Shown one piece after another: positions 24,330 through 36,399 of a stretch of 64,000 nt of DNA (position 1 is the first letter of the stretch; every line of letters starts with the position of its first letter). The notes beneath the pieces were generated by a model. That model saw only the letters and a program-made list of their open reading frames with translations. It was not told the origin of the DNA and searched no databases. Location of the stretch: assembly GCA_034769895.1 (NCBI GenBank), contig CM068367.1:86853654-86917653 (forward strand). The letters are read 5' to 3'. The position numbers and the translations under genes are program-made. The stretch comes from Magicicada septendecula (lineage: Eukaryota > Arthropoda > Insecta > Hemiptera > Cicadidae).

Positions 24330-25430
24330 TATGTTGCACAAATCATAAATATTTTTCATGATTTTTATCACGTGAAGATTTTTGGCTAGGCATTCTGGCG
24401 AATAATACCAATTATAGACACGATGATGAATTATACCAAAATGCATCAGGCTGCACGTTCGCATGTTATTTTAAAGCGCGTTTCCGTGACAATAAAATTG
24501 TTCACTCTCTGCCAACATAACTGGTGTCATGCTCAATTCTCTATCTGTATACATGTAATAATATACCTAAGTAACAATGAGCACAAAGACATACAACAGA
24601 GCACTTGGATATCGCGTTCATTAGAATGAAACCCGGGTGCACGTTATACAAAACACAAGTCTGAAACCATAACACTAAATACAACTTTAAAACAACGCGT
24701 GTTAGAGGGGTAATTGGGTAATTAAACGAGGAGAACATAAAAACTCAGCGGCCCACAAAGTAAAGTGGGTCATCACCCCCCCTCCACCCTACATAACTAC
24801 CCGCCACGATTTTATCTTTTTGGCTTAACTCTCACGCCCCAACTCAACCATAACGTGATGCGTACTACTTATGTCGGTGTACCCTTTCCAAAACAACTAA
24901 TTACAAAGTTTATAATTGATATTTTGTGTACGCGATCCAACAAGCTACACGTAATACGAACCGAATTATATTTTAGAAACACAACATTAGATTATTTTGG
25001 CGAAGTAACGACAAACTTTGATTACTCTCCAAAAATGTTATTACTGATATTTTCTACTTTAAAATTTATAAGAACCAATTCAGTAGGTTAGTTAAAGATT
25101 CAACATTTTTAGCTGAATACTTATACTCTTTATCCAAATAGTTCCATTCAACCAATTTTGAACTTTGTTTAATAGGTCTGTACTACATTCTCAAGTTTAT
25201 AGCCAGGTTGAACAACCAGAGCAAAGGGGGAGTTTCCGGAAAGCGCATAAACACACATTTAAAACATTAATGACATTCTAAATGTAAGGTACATGCGCAG
25301 TGCAGTAATGCGCATATTAATGTGAATAGTAATATAGGTTACTCACATATGTATACTTACTTGAATATGACTCAAAGTTATTCGCAGTTTGAAACAAATT
25401 TTATTATTAAATAAAGTTTAACTTTATTAC
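24330..25430. other. Intron sequence, no gene
   Basis: No recognisable element. Open frames at 24423-24629 and 24765-25091 show no coding bias or motifs. Confidence 0.4.
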
Positions 25431-25439
25431 GTCAAACAG

Positions 25440-26150
25440 AGTAAAACAGTCTCCTTTGGCTTTAATAAATACGCGTACTTTAATTCAATGTGGCATAGGT
25501 TTGTCAAATTTTCCACACATCTCTCTCACTTCTCAGACAAAAATTCACTTCTTTGACATCGAACCAAAATTGTATCAAACTTCTTCAAATTATGTGATTC
25601 GTCGACATACAGTCAAGTTCTCACATTTCTGTCTTCAAAATTGTGTACAGATTTTCAATAGGGTTGTAATTTGGTACATTGCGTGCCTGGATAATCGAGG
25701 CGACTAACATGATACTTCTCAAAACAATCCACCGTTTTTTTGCACTTATGCACGGTTCAGTGTCGTGTTAAAATATACAGTTTCGATTTGGGAAAGTTTC
25801 ACCCCTGGCTGATGAATTGAAAAGAAATCGCAAAGCATTTTGTCACAGAGTATTTTACGCTGTGGTTAATTGTTTTACATTCTGAGGACAATTCTTAGCT
25901 ATTTGATTTCCGGACATTATAAAAATGTCAATCTAATACCATAAAATGTGTCTCATTAAAAAAATTTAATTATTCTGCTGATCTTGTGATCTTCTCAACA
26001 CCTTTCATATCTATTTTCCCAGGTTAATCTTTTCATAAAATTGGTTAAGAGTTGTCTCTTTTGGGTCAGACTGCTATGTGACGGTTGTCGTGAAGTTGCC
26101 ACCAAACGTTAGAGTAAAAAATGTGAACACCTGGCCAGTCAAATTCTTTT
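25440..26150 (-). pseudogene. Tc1-like transposase remnant
   Basis: Translating the minus strand piecewise gives TVDCFEKYHVSRLDYPG and NYNPIENLYTILKTEM, matching the conserved C-terminal part of Tc1-family transposases (V-DWPG-SPDLNPIENLW pattern). A following 'RRIT-FEEV-YNFGSMSK' fits the last helices. The frame is broken by several frameshifts and stops, including one inside the PG-N segment, so it is dead. Upstream sequence to about 26150 shows weaker pieces. It is antisense to nothing and intronic to the SEA-domain gene on the same strand. Confidence 0.7.
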
Positions 26151-26159
26151 CTCAGGCAA

Positions 26160-26865
26160 ACTAGTAAATCATACGTCTTTTGATTTTCTCATTAAAAAAG
26201 AGACATCTCTCACGATTGGCGTTTTCTAGTAAATCACTTTTGCGCTGTGGGGAAACAGCTTTAATTAGCATCATATGATAATTAAACTAAATATTGTTTA
26301 GTTATATGCCTTCACTGAGAGAAGTATGCTCACTGATTTTTAGAAATTTACCATTTCAAAAATTGTGTCTTAATGAACACGAATGTTGTAGATATAATTT
26401 TCTAAAAGAACTCACTGTACAACACAAAGTTAATGGCTTTGCACCAGAGGCATAAGCCACCATGTCACATACACAGTACTTTACAGGACAGCTAAAAAAC
26501 ATTTTCTTTGCTTCAAGAAGCAATGTGAGATAGTGTTATTTTAAAAATTCGTATTGGCTGCATAAAAGTAACTAGGAGATAGTGCCATATACTACTAGAA
26601 AGAGGGCAGTCTGTACATTAACGCTACATAAAAAGGTGTATTTTACAAAAAATGATGTCTTATGCCTCTGGGGCACAGATGGAAAACCTCTAGAACCAAC
26701 AGAAAGCAATAAGCTGTAACTGAACTTACAACGCAACAGTGTATATTGGTATGAATAAATCAGCTGATTTGCAGTATTACCAACCATACAAAATGAAACG
26801 TCTCTTAAAGACAATTACGATCAAATTAATTTGCACACTACACTACACAACGTCGAAAGACTCAC
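26160..26865. other. Intron sequence, no gene
   Basis: The 80-codon frame at 26814-26572 on the minus strand has no motif or bias. Nothing else is seen. Confidence 0.4.
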
Positions 26866-27166
26866 CTGTTGCTGCACTTCGTTAGCCAGGTCCTGCCACT
26901 CCTTGGTGTTGTGGTCGAGCAGTTCGGGAACCCACTTGGCGCCGCCCACCAGTTTGATGGTGGCGGCCAGGTCGCAGTCTTCGCTGCAGATGCCCGGCGT
27001 CGTCGGTTTCGGCGTCGTTGTCGTCGTGGTCGTGGTCGTAGTCGTGGTTGTCGTGCTCGTGCTGGTCGTGGAAGTGGCTGCCGCCGCCTTTGCCGCGGCC
27101 AGTATCTTCTCTATGGAAATTGGCGTCGTCGATGGCGTCGGCCAGCCAGTGAATTCCGTCGTCGCT
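26866..27166 (-). CDS. SEA-domain mucin-like membrane protein, Thr-rich exon before the SEA domain
   Basis: The acceptor is TTTTAG before 27166 and the donor is GTGAGT at 26865. The exon enters in phase 2 (AG|A gives Arg) and leaves in phase 0, which fits both neighbours. Its 100 codons read EFTGWPTP..., then an Ala/Lys segment, then a run of about 14 Thr interrupted by few Ser. It ends in a compact segment (PGICSEDCDLAATIKLVGGAK and on through KWVPELLDHNTKEWQDLANE) with a CxxxC pair. This last part probably begins the folded juxtamembrane region. A Thr run next to a SEA domain is typical of O-glycosylated mucin stalks (family knowledge). Several plus-strand reading frames here are shadows of the ACG/ACC repeats. 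Confidence 0.85.
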
Positions 27167-29053
27167 CTAAAATCACAATTATAATAAAAAAATCACCGAC
27201 ATAATAATAAAAAAATATTATTATAATATCAGAGTGATACCAAAAATGATTATTTCCACTCAAGTTTATTGAAGGCAAATGCGTGACGTAACATAGAATT
27301 TGTTTGGTAAGACTATTTTAAATATAATTTTATGCCCGTACACAGAATTTTTTAATTTTATACTTCGGCTTTAAATGTGTTGACACGTTTCTAAAGCATA
27401 GCAATTAACATGTTTTTCTTAGATCTAGCTATAACTATACTAATAAAATTACCAAAATAGCGCAGAAACAGGAACATACTAAGCATTTTACAGTACAAAA
27501 TTGAAGGCAGAGCTTAGCGCCTTATTATTGTCAACTTAATAAGGAAGGAAGGAAAGTCAACTTAGAAGAGTTTAGGTCAACTTACTACACAATACAATAC
27601 TCGATATTGGAAAACGTGCTTCAGCAGGAAAGCCATAACTGAACTTAAAACGAAACAAGGACTTTTATCTGAAGGAATAAATCAGCTGACTTGCAACATT
27701 ACGAAACACACAAAATGAAAATTTTCTTAAAGACAAAGTATTTACAAAGTACAGAAATCTATTTGTGAACAAAAGTTACAAAATACAGATTTTATGCCAG
27801 GAGTTCATGACTAATGATTGAAAATATTAGAGAAAACAATATGGACACATGGCAAACATCTTTCTAATTAAACGAACACGATTTTGCGGTACTCAACTTT
27901 TACTGTGCTTTTATAAAAGTATTGTGACCGGTTCCGTTCTTCGTCATCATCAACTTAAACGAGCGGAAAGTTAGTTTGCGAGTATATTATGAAACGCTGT
28001 TAAGTACCGTGTGAAACGTTTGTACTAGAAAAAGGAGCAGATCAAAATCTTGTTTGTTTAATGTGGACTAGAAACGCTGCAACTCTGCCGCAAGAATAGA
28101 TTTTACCCCTTTTGTGAGACAAAACCCTCTTGCTACTAAAAAACAAAACTAGAGGGAAAAATAAGTATACAACACAATTAAAATTACATTCTTAATTACC
28201 AGAAATTAATAAAATCTTCCAGAGAAGGAGTAGAGAAGTTTACAAGAGTGCTGAACATGAGGGATCGACAAGCGGTAAGCTAAATTATGTTGAATTTTTG
28301 AAACAAAAAATTTACATAAACAATACATGAAGAAAGCGTGCTGAAAAAGGGAAATTAAGAAAATAGAGTATTAAAGAAGGTGACAAACATTTACGAGGTT
28401 AAGTCAAAGAAGAAAAAGTAAAAGTAAAATTAAAACATTTTAAATGTTTGGAAATGTAACGGATGGTCGAAAACTCACATAAATTATAATTAAAAGATAT
28501 ACTTTTCCACAACAGGGTTATATAAAAAATTGGCGTCATACTCTTGTAACATTGAAACATTTTCTTTAACGTGGAATGTTTTATCATTATTTTACAGTCA
28601 CCTTAATAGTTTTTGGAAGTGTTGTGTAGGGGTAATGTGTTTTTTTTTAGCAAGGTCAACGTATGTTTATTATATTATTACTTAATGTGTCCGACAACTA
28701 TCATAAAATTTCATTTTAAATATATTCCCTATCTCATATGCGTTGCCACTTATTTATTTTTCAATTGAATTATACCCTACTATTTTATTTACTTTATTTA
28801 TAGTATGTTGTACATTTGGGTTGTGTAACTTCTCGACCACTCCGTATATCGGCAAATAGATTTATTTAAAACATCATTTGCCGAATGTTCTAACCAAAAG
28901 TCAATAAAACCTATAGACTTATAGATCCAAAGGAGAAGAAGTAGAAGGGGGAGGAGGAGGAGGAGCAGCAGCAGGAGCAGAGTTTATAGTATATTCCCAT
29001 ATTACGAACTGTGCACTTTGAATATCACAATTACAGATCGAATAAATGCTTAC
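27167..29053. other. Intron between the large ectodomain exon and the Thr-rich exon
   Basis: AT-rich, with a GGA/GCA-rich purine tract at 28940-28985 and otherwise no recognisable element. Confidence 0.5.
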
Positions 29054-32000
29054 CTAGTCGGCCATCCTTTCATGATCTTTGGCTGCAGTGGACCGATTCC
29101 TCCGGCAGATTTCACGTTACCACCGACTCTGGTACTCGGCTTCCTGGCCGCGCCCGGTCGACTGGGGAACACCACTTTCAGCGTCGAGTCACCGGTAGTA
29201 GTGTCCGTTTTCTCCGTACTCGTGGCCGTCGCCTCTGTCGCTGCTGACGACACGTTGGTGGTCGCTTGTGTCGCTTTGAAGCCCGGCGGCAGAAGGGCGC
29301 TCACGTCTTTGAACTGCACTTTGCCCAAGATTGAATCCAGTACCAACGTGGTAGCTTCTTTGCTGGCTTCCGTCGTGGATGTCGTCGATAGTTTAAAACC
29401 AGGCGGCAGCAGAGAGCTTATGTCCACGGTATCCGGTTTGGGTTTATTGTCGCCGTCCGCAGGCGGCTTAAATCCCGGCGGCAGCAGATTGCTGGGCACG
29501 TCGAATTTAATTTTCGGTATTTTGTTGTCTTCGTTGTTTTTCTTTTTCGGTTGCTCATCTTCGGAAGACTTGTTCAACTTGAAACCGGGCGGCAGTAACG
29601 AGCTGACTTCTTCGAATTTGATTTTACTCAAAACGCTTTCCACAGATTTCGGTTTGTCAGTAGTATTACTGTTGTTTTCTGAATGCGGTTTGTACCCTGG
29701 GGGCAGTAACGAGCTGACGTCATCGAACTTGATTTTGTTCTTGTAGCCGGCGCGTCCCGTCGAGCGACCACTTCCCGAACGCGAGGCGTTCTTCTCCGAA
29801 CCGGAACCTTGATCGCCTTGCATTTTTTCAGAAGTTGTCGCTGGTTTAGATGTGGTTGTACTAGTACTTGTGCCGAACTTTCTGTTGGGTTGTCTCGGTT
29901 TGAAACCCGGAGGCAGTAAACCGGTCAAATCGTCGAACTGAATGCTATCCAAAATCGACTGTTTCTTGGTGGGTTTCTGTGTCGTCGTTCGTCTCGAGGA
30001 CGGACTGAACTTCCTTATAACAACCGGTACACCGTCAGGTGTTGTCGGCCTGGATGTTGTGGTTGTCGTCGTGGTAGTTGTTGTAGTTGTGCTAGACGAA
30101 GTGGTAGACGACGCGGTAGTATTGTCGCCCAACATTTCCGGAAGCACTTCGAATTCCAGTTTACTTCCGTTCGGTCTGAATCCTCCGGTCAATATTCCGC
30201 TAGACAGCTCAGACTGTACCCTGTCCAATTTATCAATAATACTTTCCGTTGAAGCTGGTGAGCTTGATTTCACTGACGACGTGTCTGTTGAATTCGTTTC
30301 GATATGGTGTTCCGACTTTCCAGTTGCCGCGTTGCCTTGCCCATCAATTTGTGCTGCTTTATTGTCTTGTTCACTTGTTGTAGATTCTGACTTGTCTTCA
30401 TCTTTCTTCTCTTTACTCGACTCTTCGTTATGTTTTTCACCCTCCAGCTTGGGCGACAATAACTGTGGGTGTTCTTCTTGATTGACTGAACCGGACGGAA
30501 GGAACCTAGCACCGGAGACGCTTCGACTGGTCTGTACCGACGCTACAATCACCCAGCTTTCTGTCGGATCCGGTTCGTCTTCATCGTCTTTCGATTCCTC
30601 TTCTTTCGAACTCGGTGGCGCTTTCACTTGGTCTCCTACTACAGGCGGTGGTGCCACAGTCACACTCTCAGTTGTCGACGTACTTGATTTAGTCACCGTT
30701 ACGTTCGTTTGTACCGGCTCGGAGTCATGGTGGCGTCTGTTTTCCTCTGGAGTGTCTTCGGGATCGCTTGTGTGAGGTACGTCTGTGGCGTCTATAAGCA
30801 CGCTATCGACGAAGCCGCGGAAATTTTCTTCAGCTACAATCGGATGTTCTTTGTTCATAGTCAGAACATCAAAGCTAGAGTTTGCTTTCGCCTTGCCGTC
30901 TGAGGAATCAACAACATAGGTGGGTTCGTCGTGAGTTTCGTTAACGCTGCCCGCACCTGTCAAAGGAATCAACTTTGCGTTGTCGCTGACATATTCCTCA
31001 TCTCCTCCTATGTGCGTATTCTTACCTTGGGCGTTCAACGATCCTGGTTCTGTAATACTCTCCAACGAAAGTTCGTAATCATCCGCGTCTTTCTCATCGC
31101 TTATACCGTCAGTCAGTGGTGTGTCTGTTGCCAAGTAATCTTCGTCCTCTTCCACTTCATCTTCAGCGGGCTCTTCTTCCACGCCATGATGTACTCCATC
31201 CTCGTTTTTGACGTCGTCGTATTCTTCGTGATTGTGGTGACGTTTTATTCCGTAAAAATTGTCGAAGATTATAGTCGTGGTGTTCACTATCGAAGTTACG
31301 GGTTCAACGGTGACCGGAGTCGGTTCAGTGGGTTTTTTATTAAACAACGGCCGACCGAAGTCAGTGTATTCGTCCTTGGATTCGGGTACGGGTTCCGGTT
31401 CGCTCGTCGTCGTGCTGAACGGGTGTAACGAATTCGACGACGATGCTACATTTTGTAACCTGTTGGCGTTCGTCTGCGGAGAGACGAATCTATTCCTCGG
31501 TCTGTACGTCTTCGGCGGTGAATACGTTGTCGGTCTGAGCCGCGTGTCTAACCGTAGGTTTTTATACTTATCGCGTGACGATATCACTTGCCTAGTGTCG
31601 TTGATGTCTTCATAAGTTTCGGTGGTAGTGGAAGTCGTAGGAACGGCAGGCGTTCCTCTGGAAAACGGTAAACTGTTCCTAGCTCTGGGCGGCGATAAAT
31701 TGTTGCCTCTTGTACCCGGTTGCGGACGAGTTCCCGGCTTCCTCCTCACCGCGGCGTCGCCTCGTTTCCGTTCCTCGTTTGAATTCTTATAACTTTCATA
31801 AACATTTACAGGCGTACTAGACACAACGGGAGTCTGCGGAGTGCTACCGTCTTCCAGTTTTAAGTGCTGATCAACGAATCCGTTCAAATCTATGTCGTCT
31901 TCAGGTTCGTCTTCTACGTCATCGGAAAACGAAGTAGTCAGAGTGTTCTTCACTTTTCTGCTCTCCAAAAAGGGCGGCGCGGTCAGCGACGACTGCTGAG

Positions 32001-32639
32001 TCTGTCTCCATCGGTGGTGCGGTGACGACGTTAGCTGTTCGGACGACGCTCCTTGAGGGTGCTGAACGTTCACGTAGCTCTGGGTCGTTCTACCTGTCTC
32101 GTTTTCCGAGTTCTGTATACCGACGAACGCGTTCTGCAGATGACTCTGAAACGTCGGTTTCTGTACTGCTGCCGGCGAGCTCTGAAACTTGGGCGGCGCT
32201 TGCTGTTGCGTGTTAAAAGAGTCCGCTATGCTGAAAGGGAATCCCTGAGGACTGGTACCGCTTTGAGACATCTGGAAATGGTGGAAAGGCTGCGGCAAGT
32301 GTTGGTTAGTGTGCACGAACTGAGGCTGCTGTTGACCGGTGGCGCGTAGAGGCGAGGAGAACGCGTCGAACGGGTTGAGCTGCGACGCGCCGTGAGGAGG
32401 TAGCTGGAACGGCGACGGCTGCGAGTGGAACTGGAACTGCGGCGTGTCGTCGGGATCCGTCTGCTGGAAGCTCGTCGCCGCTGCTGGCTGCGTGTTGGTC
32501 GTGCGGAACGGATTGAATACATTGCTCCCGGACGAAGTGTAGAAATTGGTGAGTTGCTGCTGCGGGGACCTCTGAAGAGGCTGCTGGAACGGAAGGTATC
32601 GTGGCTGCTGAGCCGAATTGCTGAAGAAGTAGTCTTGGC
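29054..32639 (-). CDS. SEA-domain mucin-like membrane protein, large ectodomain exon (first identified exon)
   Basis: This exon encodes about 1,195 residues of extracellular, low-complexity sequence. Residues 1-250 are Gln/Pro/Ser/Phe-rich. The middle is rich in Ser, Thr, Glu and Asp, with scattered N-x-S/T sites and an acidic stretch near residues 480-560. A Thr tract lies near 840-865. Six LLPPG[FY]K modules occupy about 905-1120, most preceded by a [IV]xF[DE][DE][VL] segment. The 5' edge is an acceptor: a T-rich tract followed by AG at 32641-32640, giving a phase-1 start. The 3' edge is a GTAAGC donor at 29053, phase 2. It joins the next exon in frame. An upstream in-frame Met at 32673 would give a short hydrophobic MLTCFLFCLVSG leader, but that stretch coincides with the polypyrimidine tract, so an intron is more likely. 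The coding DNA is clearly more GC-rich than the flanking intron. Gene identity is not recognised; a mucin-like cuticle or apical surface protein is an inference. Confidence 0.85.
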
Positions 32640-33890
32640 CTGAAACAAGACAAAATAAAAAACATGTTAGCAAGACTAATTACATACACTGGGGTTAATT
32701 TGTTTCTAAATTATTAGTCAGTTCATAATATCGTCCAATTCTATTCTAAATCTAAAGTTACACCTAATGTGCAGGGGGCTCTACCGAAATTCGCACTAAT
32801 CTCCGTCCGCACACTAAACACTACATCATCCTGAAAATACATGGTTCTTAACAAACGTCTAATTAGATTTCGGTAATTAAGAAAGCGATTCACCACGACC
32901 TTTAAGAGAGTTGCTTTAAACTGAGATCTACACACTAAGTAATGGAAAACGTAACATAGAGAAATCCGTGTTGCAACAAGTAAGAAAAGTTGTACAAGTT
33001 TTTACGTATAAAAAATGTAAAGCGTACGTGTTGCGGTAGCATAATATAAACTACTTGCCCCCTTCTTCTATCTATCTGTCTCTCCGTCTCACTACTCTCT
33101 CACTCTCTCTCTCTCTCTCACTCTCTCTCTCTCTCAAACACTGTGTCTCACGACAAACAAAATATAACTAAAAAATAACTGATAGTTTTTTGTTACTCGA
33201 CTTTGTAAATCGAGTTATAGGTACAATATTTAAAGAAGCACTTAACAAAGAGAAAATGAGAGAGGTGAATTTCTGGTTCACATATATTTCAAAAATTTAT
33301 GTGAATATGTGTTATTTCACAAATAACATATGTGAATATATCGCCCCTATATATTTCTGAATTGCAACTTTTACACGAACGACGAACACCTACTTGGTTC
33401 GAATACCGAGAAGAGACTCAAAAACGGGAATCTACACGGGCCGTGTGTAGTCAACGTGGTTTAGGTGGAACGTAAACCTGGACTACAAGAAAGCTGAAGA
33501 GGATTGAATATGGGAAAAAAGGATAAACTTTGATCGCAATGCTCTAACTCACAATCTCGTTAAACCGTAACGAATACGGTGGTTAGCATGTCTTAACGAA
33601 CGAATGGATTCCTCCTGCAGTTCTACAAAACGAATACACGTTCTTACAACGCCTACAGTACACGGGAAAACGAATAGAGGCCAAAAGGAGGTGGGAAACG
33701 CCGTAAGAGACGGTAGTCTATAGTGGCGATAGAACTCAGGACAATGGTAATTATTTACTGGAAAAGGCAAATGGTAATAACTGGTCGAGTACGCAAAATT
33801 TACCAATAGTTGAAGCGCCGGCAGAAGAAAAGTCTCAATTCCAACAGTGAAAACAATTAACCATTTACTACTATGTTCTATAGTGACTCT
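32640..33890. other. Sequence upstream of the first identified exon
   Basis: This is probably intron. It contains a (CT)n-rich patch at 33093-33135. I searched by eye for a minus-strand exon ending in phase 1 with a signal peptide and found none. Confidence 0.4.
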
Positions 33891-33894
33891 TCGT

Positions 33895-34385
33895 CTTCTA
33901 TGGCGTCACAGTTCGGAGTCGAACCTTAGCCTCCATAATCATCCGCCTCCATTTTTTCCTGTCCATGGCGAAGTTTCATGTCCATCGTTTTATTTTAAGT
34001 AAATTTTCAGCATCCCTCGCCATTGCGTCAATGCAGCGTTTATTGGGTCTTCCGACATGCCTTCTACCCTCGATCTGACTACACAGTATCTTCCTAGCTA
34101 TTCGGTTGTCTTCCATCCTAATGATGTGTCCTGCCCATTGCAATCTATGCATGCAGTCGGACGGTGGTGGCCGGATCACTGTCTTTACACAGGTTGTATA
34201 GTTCCTCATCGTGACGCATTCACCACATCCCATTGACTTGAATTAGTCCATACATTCTCCTCAAAATTCTCCTTTCAAAAGTACTGACTATGTGTTCAGA
34301 GTCCAAGTCTCGCTGCCATATGTTATCACCGGTCTAATCATAATTTTGTATCATATAACCTTGGACTGATAGTGGATATTCCTTG
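33895..34385 (-). mobile_element. Non-LTR retrotransposon ORF2 3' end
   Basis: The minus strand encodes MHRLQWAGHIIRMEDNRIAR and, further on, GRRHVGRPNKRCIDAMARDA, the C-terminal tail found after the reverse transcriptase in many insect LINEs. It shares its 3' sequence with the plus-strand copy at 38800-39262. Upstream it continues to about 34385 in broken frames. No RT core is present, so it is a 5'-truncated copy. Confidence 0.8.
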
Positions 34386-34816
34386 AATATAGATGTCACC
34401 GAAGCATTGTCTTCTGCTATCCAACATCCCAAATATTTAAACTGATTAACTATTATCCAATCTCTAGTACAAATTAAACTTCACTTTCTCTCTCTCTCTC
34501 TCTCCCACACACTTTATAACTTTATAACATAAACACGAGAACAACTTCGAGAGGGGAAATACATTATTGCTACGGTACGCAAAGCAGTACGGTTTCCGTC
34601 TGCAGCCTGCAGCAACTACTGACTAATGGTTAATTTCTGTTTCTGCAATTTTAGTACAACAAAAAAGAAATATCTAAAAGAAATATCTAAAAAGAAATAT
34701 CTGTGTAACATATTGCGCAGTTCAAAGAATAATTTTCTCTACAAACGTCTGACTGTCTATCTCACTGCCTCTTTCTCTTCCTGTGTAGAGCTACATGAAC
34801 TAACCATCTATACTGC

Positions 34817-34834
34817 TCTCTCTCTCTGTCTCTC

Positions 34835-34905
<71 letters not shown>
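34817..34905. repeat. (CT)n microsatellite
   Basis: About 90 bases of CT dinucleotide with two TGTCT interruptions at the left, located between the LINE tail and the duplicated exon fragment. Confidence 0.97.
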
Positions 34906-34907
<2 letters not shown>

Positions 34908-35022
34908 TGCGTGTGTGTGCCTGCTCGTATTTCGCTGAAGAGACAGGTAACATACCCGGCTACGGGGCGAGTAGCGGTAAGACGCAAGATTGCCGCATAT
35001 TTTTGAGCTTTCAATGCATTCC

Positions 35023-35217
35023 AGCTGTTCAGACGACGTTCCTTGAGGGTGTTGAACGTTCATGTAGCTCTGAGTCGTTCTACCGGTCTCGTTTTCCGAG
35101 TTCTGTATACCGACGAACGCGTTCTGCAGATGACTTTGGAACGTCGGTTTCTCTACTGCTGCTGCCAGCGAGCTCTGAAACTTGGGCGGCGCTTGCTGTT
35201 GCGTGTTAAAAGAGTCC
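35023..35217 (-). pseudogene. Partial duplicate of the large ectodomain exon
   Basis: This 195-bp stretch is about 95% identical by eye to 32033-32224 of the large exon, in the same orientation, with roughly ten substitutions and one 3-bp insertion (an extra Ala codon). The reading frame is open throughout; changes include Pro to Leu, Val to Met and Ala to Thr. I see no acceptor at the upstream edge and no GT donor at the downstream edge, so it looks like a fragment copied without splice signals. The neighbourhood is a (CT)n microsatellite and the remains of LINEs. An alternative exon is possible but not supported. Confidence 0.75.
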
Positions 35218-35499
35218 CCCAAAATAATTGGCGGGGTCAATTATTTTACCGACAAGTACAACAATCTCATGCTGACGTTAACACGACACACAACCGAAGA
35301 TAAAGAGAGGTGTTCAGAAAGCGGCCGGCCAGTTACGTAGTTGTTATTGCGTATTGCGATTCGAAGCGTTAACACGTGTTATTGGAATTGTTGTGAATTT
35401 TGGGGACACGTGTGCATTATTGGACAGCTGTAAAGAGTTAATTGTGAATTATTGCTTTCGGATGCTTAAATTATTGTTTATGATAGTTCTTCTTCTGAT

Positions 35500-36330
35500 A
35501 GTTCCTATCAGTTTCGGATGTTGGATATCATACAGACCACTTTAACTTTCTGTATTGCTGCACGGAATAAGTCAGTTATAGCCATGCCAAACCATGTCCT
35601 TAAGTGTCTCAGCCATGAGATTCTCGGTCGCTCAACTCCTCTCTTTGCAAATACTTGTCCCTGTAGTACGGACTGCAATAAGTAAAATCTCTGTTCATTT
35701 CTCATGAGATGTCCCAGATACTGAAGCTTTCACTGTGTTAATAACTTTCATTTCTTTCTTCATCTTCATAAGAACCTCAACATTAGTTGCATGTGCTGTC
35801 CATGAAATGATCAGTATTCTACGGAAAAAACCACATTTTGAAAGATTCCAATTTTTTGTTGTAGCTTCAGTCAAAGTCCAAGATTCTACACCGTAGAAGA
35901 GGACAGAGAATACGTTAGCAGCGTAAAAGTCTCATCTTTGTGTTTATTGTTAAATCGTGACTTTTGAATAAACTGCTCATTCTAGTGTACACTGCTCTTG
36001 CCTTTTCAACTCTGCTCTCTATTTCTTGAGAGTGGTCCCATTGTTCATTGACTATAGTACCAAGATATGTAAATTTGCTTTCACGTTCAACTGGCCTTTG
36101 GTTTATATTAAGGGTGTAGTTTGTAAACTTGTTCTTAGATACAATCATTAGCTTCGTTTTATTAACACTGATGTCTATACCATATCTACGGCTGCTTTCT
36201 GTCACTCTGTTCACTTGTTGTTGCAGCCCCTCTAAGCTATCTGCGAATATGACGGTATCATCCGCATAACGTATGTTATTTATTTGTCCACCGTTCAGAG
36301 AGATTCCCACATCACATTCATCTAAAGGTT
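35500..36330 (-). mobile_element. LINE reverse-transcriptase fragment (YADD) with 3' tail
   Basis: The minus strand from 36310 to 35915 encodes an open 131-codon stretch with INNIRYADDTVIFADSLEG, the YADD catalytic box, then VNKTKLMIVSK and FTYLGTIV, the typical order of LINE reverse transcriptases. After broken frames, 35705-35508 gives MRNEQRFYLLQ and RPRISWLRHLRTWFGM, a common LINE C-terminal tail. The N-terminal RT half is missing. It is a different family from the 33.9/38 kb pair. Confidence 0.88.
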
Positions 36331-36399
36331 CACTAAAAATACGTTTCGAGTAGACAGTTGGTATAGGACAACTGTGAAATTGAGAAATTAAACATGTAA

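Noticed and set aside
26831..27204. Two plus-strand frames rich in Val and Arg
   Set aside because: They are the antisense of the Thr-rich exon.
29011..32643. Several plus-strand and alternative minus-frame open frames of 60-242 codons
   Set aside because: They overlap the large ectodomain exon and are shadows of its biased composition. The minus frame continues in phase into six more exons; these do not.
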